A stretch of 20,328 bases of DNA from JANNMJ01 sp031397815 (GCA_031397815.1 JANNMJ010000215.1:1-20328); one strand, 5' to 3'. Shown: positions 7,387 through 14,971, numbered from the stretch's first letter. Notes: generated by a model from the letters alone, not told the origin. Numbers and translations are program-made.

Positions 7387-7394
7387 CAAAATTA
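7387..7394 (-). promoter_or_regulatory. Candidate murF promoter, -7 element
   Basis: The minus strand reads TAATTTTG, a full match to TAnnTTTG, ending 41 bases upstream of the murF ATG. A TTG lies 14 bases upstream on the same strand, closer than the usual -33 spacing, so only the -7 element is convincing. Confidence 0.45.
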
Positions 7395-7448
7395 GCCGTG
7401 CGCGGGGCCAACTTCGGGCTTCCCCCAGCCGTCTTGCTTGCAGAAGCG

Positions 7449-7481
7449 GCCGGACTGGCCAGAACGTCTGGACTGTCCGGC
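7449..7481. promoter_or_regulatory. Imperfect palindrome in the murF/FG-GAP divergent spacer
   Basis: Outer arms GCCGGAC (7449-7455) and GTCCGGC (7475-7481) enclose a second pair, CCAG and CTGG, around AACGT. The dyad lies about 100 bp from either start codon. It could be an operator or a leader RNA hairpin. It differs in sequence and loop size from the convergent-junction repeats. Confidence 0.3.
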
Positions 7482-7576
7482 TGACCGAACTTCGCTGTGG
7501 AATCACATCCCCACATCATTCACATCTCCACATCGGCCTCCCATCTGTCTCACCTCTCTCCCTCATCTCCCCATTA

Positions 7577-9937
7577 ATGCCTCACTCCTTTACTCTCACG
7601 CGTCGTTTCGCGGCCATCGGCTCAGCCGTCCTCGGTTTATTTCTGACGATGCGGGCGGCGCCGGTCAGCGCGCAGCAACGCTGGGGAATGGAGTTCGGCG
7701 ACGTGCCGGTGGTAGTGGCCGGGGATACGCTCCCGAACGCGTGGGCCGGGGGCTTTAACTCGGCGGCGTTCGGGCAGATGGATTTCAACGCCGACGGCGT
7801 CCCCGACCTGTTCATTTGGGACGCTACCGCGCGTCGGCCGCTCACGTTCGTGGCCGAAAACGGCCGTTGGCGCCACCGCCCCGCCTACGAAGCGGCGTTC
7901 CCGGTGAACGGCCGCACCGGTTTTCTGGCGCTGCTGCGCGATTACGACGGCGACGGTCGGCCGGATTTCTGGTCGGCGGAAAACCAGTTTGTGCGCCTCT
8001 TCCGCAACGAAGCGACGCCCGGCGTTGGCGTCGGCTTTCGGTTCGTGCCGGTCGGCGGCTACCTGCAAAGCGTCAACCCCGGCGACCCGCCGATTGAGCT
8101 CGAAGCCGATCCTTTCTCGACTTTTGATGTCGTCGATATTGACGCCGACGGCGATGTCGATGTCCTCGCCTACGCGTTCGGCACGTCCAACATCGTGCTC
8201 CACCGCAACGTGGCCGGGCCGGGCGCCCCGCCGACCTTCCAGCAGGAGCGCGGCTGGGGCGGTTTCTCGTGGTGCGGCGCCGGGCGCTACGCCTTCGGCG
8301 GAACTTCCTGCCGCCCCACCGCGCCGCAGCACGCGGTTCCGGCGCACACGCTTTTCGCGGGCGACGTGGACCAAGACGCCGACCTCGACCTCCTCCTGAG
8401 CCACGAATACCTAACCGAGCTGGCGCTCCTCACCAATGAGGGCACCACCGCGCAGGCGCTGTTTACGGGCACCAGCCTATCGGTGCCGTTTCTGGGGAAT
8501 ACGGCGCATCCGGCGCGCTTACCGCACGTTCCGGCGGCTTTTCAGGCCGATGTGACGTTCGATGGACAGCCCGATCTGCTGCTCTCGCCGTGGTCGGTGC
8601 GGAACCTCGGGCAGGTGGAAGATGCGTTCGACACGCGCCGCTCGGCGCAGCTTTTCGTGCGTAACGGCCCGGCGCTTGGCTTTCAGCAGCCCGACTTTTT
8701 GCAGGACCAGATGCTGGATGTGGGAGAATTCGCCGCCCCCACGCTCGGCGACCTCGACGGCGACGGTGACCTCGACTTACTAGTCGGGAATCTGGCCGAT
8801 TACGAGGCCGACACCCTCGGCGGCGTGCGGCCGTTGTCGTTCCGCAGCCGCCTGCGCTTTTACCGCAACACGGGCACGCCGCAACGGCCACGCTTCGAGC
8901 TGGCCGACGATGATTTTGCGTCCTTCGCGGGCCTCAATAAGCGCGGATTCGTGCCGACTCTGGTCGATCTCGACGGCGACCTCGACCTCGATCTCGTGAT
9001 CCGCCAATCGGCAGATCCAGTGGGTGGGTCGAGTCAGGCGCTGCAATACTGCCTCAACGTGGCGGGGCGCGGACAACTGGCGCAGTTTCCGAGCAGTACG
9101 CTCACTACGTTCGACTTTCAGGTTGGCGGTGCGCAGCGCGGCTCGCGGGATGTGCCGTGCTTTTACGATGTGGATGGCGACGGCAAGGTCGATATGCTCC
9201 TCGGCACCGATCAGCCTTCCGGCAGCGCGGGACAGATGTTGCAGTACATCCGCAACCAAACCTCGTCCACGGTCACGCCGCGCACCGGCTTCCAGACCGC
9301 CGACCCCGATTTTGGGCGCCTCAGCGCCAGCGTCGGCGGGCTGCTCGGCCTCTCCCCCACCGTCCTCGACCTCGACGGCGATGGTCAAAAGGAGTTGCTC
9401 ACCCTCGCCGACGACGGCGAGCTTCGCGTCTGGCCGCAAGTCCTGAGTACGCCTACCATCCCGACGGCGCCCGTCGAAAACCTCCTCCGCAACGACCTCA
9501 CGCAGCAGTTCGGCGCCTCGCGGCTGGGGCCGCGCCCCGTCATCACAAGCGGTGATTTGGACGGCGACGGCCGCAGCGAAGTGCTCATTGGAACTACTGG
9601 GGGCGGCATTCGGCTGCTCCGCAGTCAGCCGACCGGGTTGCTCGGCGGCGTGGCGGTGGCGCCCGCGCCGGTCGGTCCGGCCGTGGCGGTTTGGCCGAAT
9701 CCAGCGCCCGTCGATGACCTGCTCACGGTACGCATTACGTCTGTTGACCGGCCAGAAACCCTCGCCACGCTCGCGCTGTTCGACCCACTCGGACGCACCG
9801 TGCAAACGTGGCCCGTGGGCGGCGCTCCCACCGCCAGCGTGCGCTTGAGCGGCTTGGCGCCCGGCACGTATTTCCTGCGCGCCGTCACCAAAGAATCCAG
9901 CCGTTCTCTGACGACCCGGCTGGTGGTGGTGCCGTAG
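7577..9937 (+). CDS. Secreted FG-GAP/VCBS-repeat protein with T9SS sorting domain (first of a tandem pair)
   Basis: The protein has 786 residues. A signal peptide (MPHSFTLTRRF, hydrophobic run, APVSAQ) covers about 1-33. Ten aspartate-rich calcium-binding motifs of the DxDxDG type follow at fairly regular intervals, for example DFNADGVPD, DYDGDGRPD, DIDADGDVD, DLDGDGDLD, DVDGDGKVD and DLDGDGRSE. Two are degenerate (DVDQDADLD and DLDGDLDLD). Such repeats form beta-propeller blades in integrin-like and VCBS proteins. The C-terminus is a T9SS type A domain: VWPNP near 705, LALFDPLGRTVQ and LAPGTYFLRA. The likely location is outside the cell, with calcium-stabilised binding or structural function; no catalytic motif is visible. 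The ATG at 7577 follows a leader of about 60 bases that is almost free of G. The next gene is a paralogue 63 bp downstream, probably co-transcribed. Confidence 0.9.
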   Translation: MPHSFTLTRRFAAIGSAVLGLFLTMRAAPVSAQQRWGMEFGDVPVVVAGDTLPNAWAGGFNSAAFGQMDFNADGVPDLFIWDATARRPLTFVAENGRWRHRPAYEAAFPVNGRTGFLALLRDYDGDGRPDFWSAENQFVRLFRNEATPGVGVGFRFVPVGGYLQSVNPGDPPIELEADPFSTFDVVDIDADGDVDVLAYAFGTSNIVLHRNVAGPGAPPTFQQERGWGGFSWCGAGRYAFGGTSCRPTAPQHAVPAHTLFAGDVDQDADLDLLLSHEYLTELALLTNEGTTAQALFTGTSLSVPFLGNTAHPARLPHVPAAFQADVTFDGQPDLLLSPWSVRNLGQVEDAFDTRRSAQLFVRNGPALGFQQPDFLQDQMLDVGEFAAPTLGDLDGDGDLDLLVGNLADYEADTLGGVRPLSFRSRLRFYRNTGTPQRPRFELADDDFASFAGLNKRGFVPTLVDLDGDLDLDLVIRQSADPVGGSSQALQYCLNVAGRGQLAQFPSSTLTTFDFQVGGAQRGSRDVPCFYDVDGDGKVDMLLGTDQPSGSAGQMLQYIRNQTSSTVTPRTGFQTADPDFGRLSASVGGLLGLSPTVLDLDGDGQKELLTLADDGELRVWPQVLSTPTIPTAPVENLLRNDLTQQFGASRLGPRPVITSGDLDGDGRSEVLIGTTGGGIRLLRSQPTGLLGGVAVAPAPVGPAVAVWPNPAPVDDLLTVRITSVDRPETLATLALFDPLGRTVQTWPVGGAPTASVRLSGLAPGTYFLRAVTKESSRSLTTRLVVVP

Positions 9938-10000
9938 GGTGTCGCGCAGCCGTTTTCTGCGTGATTTTATGTCGATTTCTGTCTAAATTTCTGATTGTCG

Positions 10001-12391
10001 ATGCTTCCGCTTTCCTCTGATTCTCGCTTTCCCCGCGACATTCGTCTGCTGCTGCTGAGCGGCGTGGGCGCGTGGCTCCTGACGGCAGCGCTTCCGGCAC
10101 AAGCACAGCTCCGCTACGGGTTGCAGCTTGTGGATGGCGGCACCGGGCCGCGCGTCGTCATCGGGACCGATACGCTCCGGACGCCGTGGGCGGGCGGCTT
10201 CAACTCGGTCACGTTCAACCCCATCGACCTCAACGGCGACGGCGTAAAAGACCTCTACGTCCACGACCACACCACCCAGCGCGGCCTAACTTACGTGGCC
10301 ACCAACGGCCCCACCGGCTGGTATTGGCGCCACGAGCCGGGCTACGAAAGCGCGTTCCCGCAGGAGCCGGTGCTGAACGTGCAATTGCGGGATTTCGACG
10401 GCGACGGGCGCGAAGACTTCTTCGCCGTGCAGGCGCCGCAGTACTGGATTCTGTACCGCAACGTGGCCGCACCAAACGGCATCGGCTTTGAGTTTCAGCC
10501 CGTAACGTTCCGCCTGAAACAGGCGGTGCCGGGCAACAACCCCCGCTCGATTGCCACCAGCATCTACGGCAAGCAAAGCGTCGAAGACGTGGACGGCGAC
10601 GGCGATCCCGACATCCTCGACTTCGCCTACGGCCTCGATACCCCCAACCTCTACCTCAACATCACGCCTCCCGGCGCCACGGAGCCGCTTTTTGAGGAAA
10701 TATCGGAGTGGGGCGATTTCGTGCGCTGCGCCCGCTCCATGCTCGGCTGCCACCAATACGCGTTCACCGGCGTCTTCTGCCGCCCCTCGCAGCCCGCCCA
10801 CGGCCAAAACGCTGATTACGCCCTCCTCGCCGCCGACCTCGACGGCGACGGCGACCGAGAGCTGCTCATCGGGCAGCAGTACTGCCGCGATTTGGCGCTC
10901 CTCACCAACCAAGGCACGGCGGCAGCGCCGGTGTTCTCGCGGTCGGGCTTGGCGGTGCCGTTCCCCAGCGGCCCACCCGCCGCTACGATGGTCCACACGC
11001 CGGGGGCGTTTTATCAGGATGTGACGTTCGACGGGCGCCCCGATCTGCTCGTCACGCCGTGGCTGACGGGGCAGGAAGAAGTGAACATTCCGTTCTCCGG
11101 CGACCAATACAACACTCAGGAAACCGCGTGGCTCTACCCACGCACCGGACCCGGAATCACCGATTTCAGCTTTCAGCAGACCAATTTCCTGCAAAGCGAG
11201 ATGCTCGATGCCGGTAATCAGGCCGCTCCCGCGCTCGGCGACCTCGACGGCGACGGCGACCTCGATTTGCTCGTCGGGAATATGGGCGACCTCATTTTCA
11301 CCGCGCCGCCCGTCAATACGTTTACTTCTTACCGGGGGAAGCTGAAGTTTTACCGCAACGTCGGGACGCCGCAACGCGCCATCTTCAAGCTCGAAGACGA
11401 GGATTTTGGTCGATTCAGCGCCCTCAACAAGCGCTCGCTCGTGCCGATCCTTACCGATTTGGACGGTAACGGTAGCCTCGATCTGGTCCTGCGCTACACC
11501 TCTGACAAGTACGCCGCCGGATCAGATCCGCTGAAATATTTCCTGAACACGGCGCCCGCCGGGCAGCTCGCCGTCTTCCCGAACGATACGTTGAGCGTGC
11601 GCACCTTCCGCTTCAACCAAACCCACGGCAACCGCGACCTGCCCGTCTTCCACGATGCCGACGGCGACGGCGACCGCGACATTCTCCTCGGGTCGATGAA
11701 TAACACCCCCGCCGGCACGATTTCCTTCATCGAAAACCGCGGCGGCTCGCCCGATACGGCTTTCCGGCTCAACACCACGCTCTTCGGCACACTGCCGGGC
11801 TTCTTGCAGCAACCCGCCCCCGCCGTCCTCGACCTCGACGGCAACGGTCAGCCCGAGCTAATCACCGCCACCGACGACGGCGAGATCCGGATCTGGCCCG
11901 ATGCCCTCGCCCGCCCCACTGCACCCCTGACCGGCTACGGCAACTTAGTCCGGAACAACCTCACCAACGTGTTCGGCGCCGGGCGCCTCGGCACCCGCCC
12001 CGTCCTCACCACCGGCGACCTCGACGCCGACGGCCGGGCGGAGATTCTCGTCGGCACCGGCGGCGGCGGCATCCGCCTCCTCCGCAGCCAGCCGAACGGC
12101 ATCACCGGCCTCCGCACGCCCACCGCAGCGCAAAACAGCACCCTAAGCGTGTGGCCCAACCCCGCGACCACGCAGCTTCAAGTGCGCGCCATCAGCAGCA
12201 GCAACCCCCACCTTCACCTAGCCCGCCTCACCCTCCTCGACCTCCTCGGGCGCCCTGTTCTCCAAACATCCCCCGCCTCCTCTGCTGAAACCACCCTCGA
12301 TATCAGCGCCGTACCCAATGGCGTCTACCTCCTCCGCGCCAACTTCAACAACGGCACCACCGCGCAACGGCGCGTGGTAGTGAGCCGGTAG
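10001..12391 (+). CDS. Secreted FG-GAP/VCBS-repeat protein with T9SS sorting domain (second of a tandem pair)
   Basis: The protein has 796 residues. The ATG at 10001 is preferred over an in-frame TTG six bases earlier. The N-terminus is a signal peptide with a hydrophobic stretch (LLLLSGVGAWLLTAALPAQAQ) ending near residue 37. It aligns with the upstream protein over its whole length, sharing WAGGFNS, YESAFP or YEAAFP, LGDLDGDGDLDLLVGN and IRLLRSQP, and carries ten calcium-binding DxDxDG motifs at the same ten places. A cysteine-bearing insert (RCARSMLGCHQYAFTGVFCRP) has a shorter counterpart in the first paralogue (WCGAGRYAFGGTSCRP). The T9SS domain starts at VWPNP near 717 and ends VPNGVYLLRA...RRVVVSR. 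The gene pair most likely arose by tandem duplication. The gene converges on the NlpC/P60 gene across a repeat-filled spacer. Confidence 0.9.
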   Translation: MLPLSSDSRFPRDIRLLLLSGVGAWLLTAALPAQAQLRYGLQLVDGGTGPRVVIGTDTLRTPWAGGFNSVTFNPIDLNGDGVKDLYVHDHTTQRGLTYVATNGPTGWYWRHEPGYESAFPQEPVLNVQLRDFDGDGREDFFAVQAPQYWILYRNVAAPNGIGFEFQPVTFRLKQAVPGNNPRSIATSIYGKQSVEDVDGDGDPDILDFAYGLDTPNLYLNITPPGATEPLFEEISEWGDFVRCARSMLGCHQYAFTGVFCRPSQPAHGQNADYALLAADLDGDGDRELLIGQQYCRDLALLTNQGTAAAPVFSRSGLAVPFPSGPPAATMVHTPGAFYQDVTFDGRPDLLVTPWLTGQEEVNIPFSGDQYNTQETAWLYPRTGPGITDFSFQQTNFLQSEMLDAGNQAAPALGDLDGDGDLDLLVGNMGDLIFTAPPVNTFTSYRGKLKFYRNVGTPQRAIFKLEDEDFGRFSALNKRSLVPILTDLDGNGSLDLVLRYTSDKYAAGSDPLKYFLNTAPAGQLAVFPNDTLSVRTFRFNQTHGNRDLPVFHDADGDGDRDILLGSMNNTPAGTISFIENRGGSPDTAFRLNTTLFGTLPGFLQQPAPAVLDLDGNGQPELITATDDGEIRIWPDALARPTAPLTGYGNLVRNNLTNVFGAGRLGTRPVLTTGDLDADGRAEILVGTGGGGIRLLRSQPNGITGLRTPTAAQNSTLSVWPNPATTQLQVRAISSSNPHLHLARLTLLDLLGRPVLQTSPASSAETTLDISAVPNGVYLLRANFNNGTTAQRRVVVSR

Positions 12392-12423
12392 GGGAAACTA
12401 GCTTGCGGAAAGTGGGCGGCGTA

Positions 12424-12598
12424 ACCCCGGGCATTTTAGACCCGGGGTAGATTTCTGCGAAATCAACCCCGGGCTTTAGAGTAGAACCCCGTTGGGGTTC
12501 CCCGATAAAACTCGACACGCGAACCCCAACGGGGTTCTTCTCCACAGCCCGGGGTTGCCGGCGCTTTGCGCCGACTACCCCGGGCACACGCGCCCGGG
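12424..12598. repeat. Intergenic hairpin cluster D (composite and simple hairpins)
   Basis: The cluster holds, in order: ACCCCGGG/CCCGGGGT around nine bases (12424-12448); a composite hairpin with outer arms CCCGGGGT (12441-12448) and ACCCCGGG (12466-12473) around an inner stem GATTTC-TGC-GAAATC; GAACCCC-GTT-GGGGTTC (12484-12500); its exact reverse complement GAACCCC-AAC-GGGGTTC (12521-12537); a second composite with outer arms GCCCGGGGT (12547-12555) and ACCCCGGGC (12577-12585) around CGGCGC-TTT-GCGCCG; and CCCGGGC/GCCCGGG (12579-12598). Shared arms allow alternative pairings. The cluster starts 33 bases after the second FG-GAP gene. Confidence 0.85.
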
Positions 12599-12944
12599 TT
12601 ACAAGCTCCCACCAGCGCAAACCCACCGGTCGCGCCTTGTGCCGCTCTTCGGCTGCCAAACACCAGTCCGCACGGGCGAAACCGGCGCCACTATCCGCTG
12701 GCTAACCACCGTCACCTGCCCATCCGCCGACGCAATGCCCGCCGCCACATCCTGCCCCGCAGTGGCGGGTTGATGATGGTGATAACGACGCTCCGAACCG
12801 CTCAAAGGACGGTTAAAAGGCTCTGAATCAGGAGAATCGAGAGAATGAATGGGGAGTCAGTACGCAAGGCCGAAAAGCGGGCCACCTCTTCTTGCTTACG
12901 CCCTTATCGAAAGGAAGTTCAGCCCCAATACCGCTTGAAAGCGA
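12599..12944. other. Non-coding stretch between cluster D and the NlpC/P60 terminator
   Basis: I see no credible gene here. Short open frames on both strands lack a family match, a start context or neighbour support. The minus-strand frame at 12599-12805 is the least implausible but resembles nothing I know. No hairpin family member was found in this stretch. Confidence 0.5.
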
Positions 12945-12980
12945 AAACCCCATCAGCACCTTACGGGACTGACGGGGTTT
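12945..12980 (-). terminator. Probable terminator of the NlpC/P60 gene
   Basis: AAACCCC (12945-12951) pairs with GGGGTTT (12974-12980), and TCAG pairs with CTGA just inside. On the minus strand the stem is followed by a T-rich run. It lies about 50 bases past the stop codon of the gene that ends at 13029. Confidence 0.6.
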
Positions 12981-13028
12981 GATGCTTTAGCCAATTTTAG
13001 TCGGCTGATTCTGTGCTTTAACTAACGC

Positions 13029-13658
13029 TTAGTTGACGCTCTCGGCCGCCACTGCCGTCGGCAGCGCCACCCGACCGGCGCCGCAGAAATTGTGGCCCCA
13101 ATAGCCTTCGTTGAGCGAGGAAACCATCACGCCCTTATGCGATTCGGAGTGAACGAACTTGCCGTCGCGCAGGTAAATCCCGACGTGGTAAATCGGCGAG
13201 CGTTTCGAGCGGCGGAAGAATACCAGATCGCCTTCGCGCATCGCATCGCGCTTCACGCGCCCGGTCCGCTGAAAGAGCGCCCCTGACGAATGCACCAGCG
13301 TAACGCCGTACGCCTGCTGATAGGCGCGCATCACGAAGCCCGAGCAATCGGTGCCGCGCTGCGTCGAGCCGCCGCTACGGTACGGGGTGCCGAGCCACTC
13401 GGTCACGGTTTCGATGAGGGATTTGTCGGCCGAATGGGCCAGCTTGACGCCCAGCTCCTGCGAGTAAAATCCGTAGAAGAGCGAGTCGCGGAAGGCGTTG
13501 GCGCGGGCCGGGTCGTCGCGCTCACCCGCCGAGGGCGGAAGCGAAACCGATGACATCGGGCGGGCAGAAGACGGCGCAACAGGGGCAGGAGCGACGCGGA
13601 AAGCGAGTGAGAGCGTGACGGCCGCAGAGGCCAGCAGACACAGGATCGCGTTTTTCAT
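13029..13658 (-). CDS. NlpC/P60-family peptidoglycan endopeptidase (Spr-like)
   Basis: The protein has 209 residues. The N-terminus MKNAILCLLASAAVTLSLAF is a signal peptide or anchor, followed by a Pro/Ser-rich linker to about residue 50. The catalytic domain covers about 75-200. The nucleophile Cys105 lies in TDCSGFVMRAY, His158 in YHVGIYL and the third polar residue His170 in KFVHSES. REGDLVFF before the His is also typical. By family knowledge it cleaves peptide bonds in peptidoglycan stem peptides in the periplasm, in wall growth or turnover. The compact form without extra SH3 or LysM domains resembles Spr/MepS-type hydrolases. The gene is monocistronic with its own candidate promoter (13820-13827), a palindrome in its leader (13685-13703) and a terminator (12945-12980). 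The exact cleavage specificity cannot be read from the sequence. Confidence 0.93.
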   Translation of the reverse strand: MKNAILCLLASAAVTLSLAFRVAPAPVAPSSARPMSSVSLPPSAGERDDPARANAFRDSLFYGFYSQELGVKLAHSADKSLIETVTEWLGTPYRSGGSTQRGTDCSGFVMRAYQQAYGVTLVHSSGALFQRTGRVKRDAMREGDLVFFRRSKRSPIYHVGIYLRDGKFVHSESHKGVMVSSLNEGYWGHNFCGAGRVALPTAVAAESVN

Positions 13659-13684
13659 CCGATAACTTTTGGGGACGGCGGCCG

Positions 13685-13703
13685 GCTTCAGACTGTCTGA
13701 AGC
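13685..13703. promoter_or_regulatory. 19-base perfect palindrome in the NlpC/P60 leader
   Basis: GCTTCAGAC and GTCTGAAGC flank a single T. The palindrome lies 26 bases upstream of the minus-strand ATG at 13658 and downstream of the candidate promoter, so it would be transcribed. It could be a repressor site or an RNA hairpin near the translation start. Confidence 0.4.
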
Positions 13704-13819
13704 GCGGCTCGTGCAAAAGGCGATGAGCAGGCAGTATTACCCGATCAAGGCGTGAGAAAAGGTCTTCGCTAGGAGTCCGAAATGGTGCGAGAAACTCCCG
13801 TCTGGGAGCGTTGTATTTG

Positions 13820-13827
13820 CAAAGATA
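13820..13827 (-). promoter_or_regulatory. Candidate NlpC/P60 promoter, -7 element
   Basis: The minus strand reads TATCTTTG, a full TAnnTTTG match. No TTG sits at the expected -33 spacing. It overlaps TTTGCAAA (13817-13824), and on the plus strand TTGTATTTGC starts at 13811, so a second, opposite promoter is possible. The implied NlpC leader is about 155 bases. Confidence 0.4.
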
Positions 13828-14082
13828 GCAACGCGAGGCGGCTTGGGATACATTTTTAGCAAAAACGGGTCATATAGAAGGCCTCTAGGTATCAATTTTG
13901 CCAAAAACAGGGTTTTTCGACAGAAGTCACAACCTGCTGATAATCAGCGCCAACGCGGTCGGTATCTAAGTCGAAACATCAGACTTGAAAAAAATTGCAA
14001 CCGGCGCGGCTTGTGGCCGTGTTTGAGGCGTCAGAGCGCCGCGCTGGCGTAGCTGCTTCTCCGTGACGTACTTGGCCGGTCA

Positions 14083-14418
14083 ATGCGTATTCGTGAACAA
14101 TCTTGGTTGGCCCGTGTGGCCCGTTGGAAGCTCGGCGGCAAGGGCCGCGTGGCGATGGTTATTGGCCGCACTGTGCACCTGAGCGGCGCGACGGCGGCGG
14201 AGTTTTTGGCCGATGCCGAATGGGTCGCGCACGAGCAGGTGCATCTGCGGCAGTTTCAGGAGTTCGGGTTTTGGCGGTTTTTGGGGCGCTACCTCTGGGA
14301 GTCGGCGCGAGTGGGGTACTATGCGAACAAGTATGAGGTAGAGGCGCGGACGGAAGCCGCTATCGCCGTGGGCCGCGTAACCCCTGACGGCGTAACGCGT
14401 TCGCTGCCTACCGGCTGA
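14083..14418 (+). CDS. Small conserved protein with HExxH motif (DUF4157-like)
   Basis: The protein has 111 residues and no signal peptide. It begins MRIREQSWLARVARWKLGGK, followed by VAMVIGRTVHLSG. At 50-54 it carries HEQVH, an HExxH zinc-ligand pattern, preceded by FLADAEWVA and followed by RQFQEFGFWRFLGRYLWESARVGYY and then KYEVEART, where Glu85 or Glu87 could be a third ligand. From memory, small Bacteroidota proteins with this layout are annotated as DUF4157-like; that assignment is tentative. The motif suggests a metal-binding or metallopeptidase-like fold, but activity is unproven. A membrane protein gene follows after 49 bases and may be co-transcribed. Confidence 0.75.
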   Translation: MRIREQSWLARVARWKLGGKGRVAMVIGRTVHLSGATAAEFLADAEWVAHEQVHLRQFQEFGFWRFLGRYLWESARVGYYANKYEVEARTEAAIAVGRVTPDGVTRSLPTG

Positions 14419-14467
14419 CAGCTTCGTCGCCTCTCTCCCGCCCTTCTCCTTCCTCAGAAACTCGATT

Positions 14468-14911
14468 ATGAAAAAAGCGAATGCCGCCCTGTTAGCGGGC
14501 CTTACGGGCGCCGTCGTGGTGAATCTGATTCACGAAACGGTCCGGCGCATCCGTCCCGAAGACGCCCCGCGAATGGATGTCCTCGGGATGCGCGCCCTGA
14601 CCCGCCTCTTCCGCGCTACCGACGTGAACCCGCCGCCCGCGCCGCAACTTCACAAGCTCACGCTCGCCGCCGACGTCCTCACCAACGGCTTGTATTTCAG
14701 CTTAGTGGGCGGCAAAAGCGCGTGGGCGCGCGGCGCGGCGCTCGGGCTGGCGGCCGGCATTGGCGGCGTGGTGCTGCCCGGCCCGCTGGGGTTGGGCGAG
14801 CGCCAAAGCAACCGCACCCCCCAAACGCAGGCTATGACGGTGGCTTGGTACCTGGCCGGGGGCTTGGCCGCCGCTGCGGCGTATCGTTCGTTGAAACCGA
14901 AACGGCGGTAG
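14468..14911 (+). CDS. Small conserved membrane protein of unknown function
   Basis: The protein has 147 residues. The start MKKANAALLAGLTGAVVVNL gives a first membrane segment (about 5-22). A polar stretch with HETVRRIRPEDAPRMDVLGMRAL (about 23-45) follows, then hydrophobic segments at about 66-83, 86-106 and 122-140 and a basic tail KPKRR. The DAPRMDVLGMRAL segment looks like a conserved family signature, and I believe similar proteins occur in other Bacteroidota, but I do not know a function. The ATG follows a strongly pyrimidine-rich leader (about 14428-14457). It lies 49 bases downstream of the HExxH gene in the same direction. Confidence 0.75.
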   Translation: MKKANAALLAGLTGAVVVNLIHETVRRIRPEDAPRMDVLGMRALTRLFRATDVNPPPAPQLHKLTLAADVLTNGLYFSLVGGKSAWARGAALGLAAGIGGVVLPGPLGLGERQSNRTPQTQAMTVAWYLAGGLAAAAAYRSLKPKRR

Positions 14912-14944
14912 CGCACCGTTGAGGCGACGGTGAATGGCCGACAA

Positions 14945-14971
14945 TTGCCTTACCGATGACCGTTACCTTTG
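14945..14971 (+). promoter_or_regulatory. Candidate promoter of the flippase-like gene
   Basis: TTG (14945-14947) precedes TACCTTTG (14964-14971), a full TAnnTTTG match, by 16 bases. The spacing is slightly short for the Bacteroidota consensus. The implied leader to the ATG at 15029 is about 50 bases. Confidence 0.5.

Larger units (their letters stand above)
13659..14082. other. Divergent spacer between NlpC/P60 and the HExxH gene
   Basis: No gene is supported in these 424 bases. The spacer contains the leader palindrome at 13685-13703, a perfect minus-strand TAnnTTTG at 13820-13827 and a small stem CTCCC/GGGAG near 13794-13808. The stretch 13855-13990 is AT-richer and has no recognisable element. 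A 69-codon frame at 13843-14052 starts with TTG, has skewed composition and is not believed. Confidence 0.55.

Noticed and set aside
10286..11374. 362-codon antisense frame inside the second FG-GAP gene, and the similar one at 8780-9805
   Set aside because: Both mirror the repeated Asp/Gly codons of the real genes and have no family features.
12599..12805. 68-codon minus-strand frame as a decayed gene
   Set aside because: No recognisable domain, no start context and no continuation in neighbouring frames that would indicate a pseudogene.
13843..14052. 69-codon frame in the divergent spacer
   Set aside because: TTG start, no family resemblance and a basic, atypical composition.
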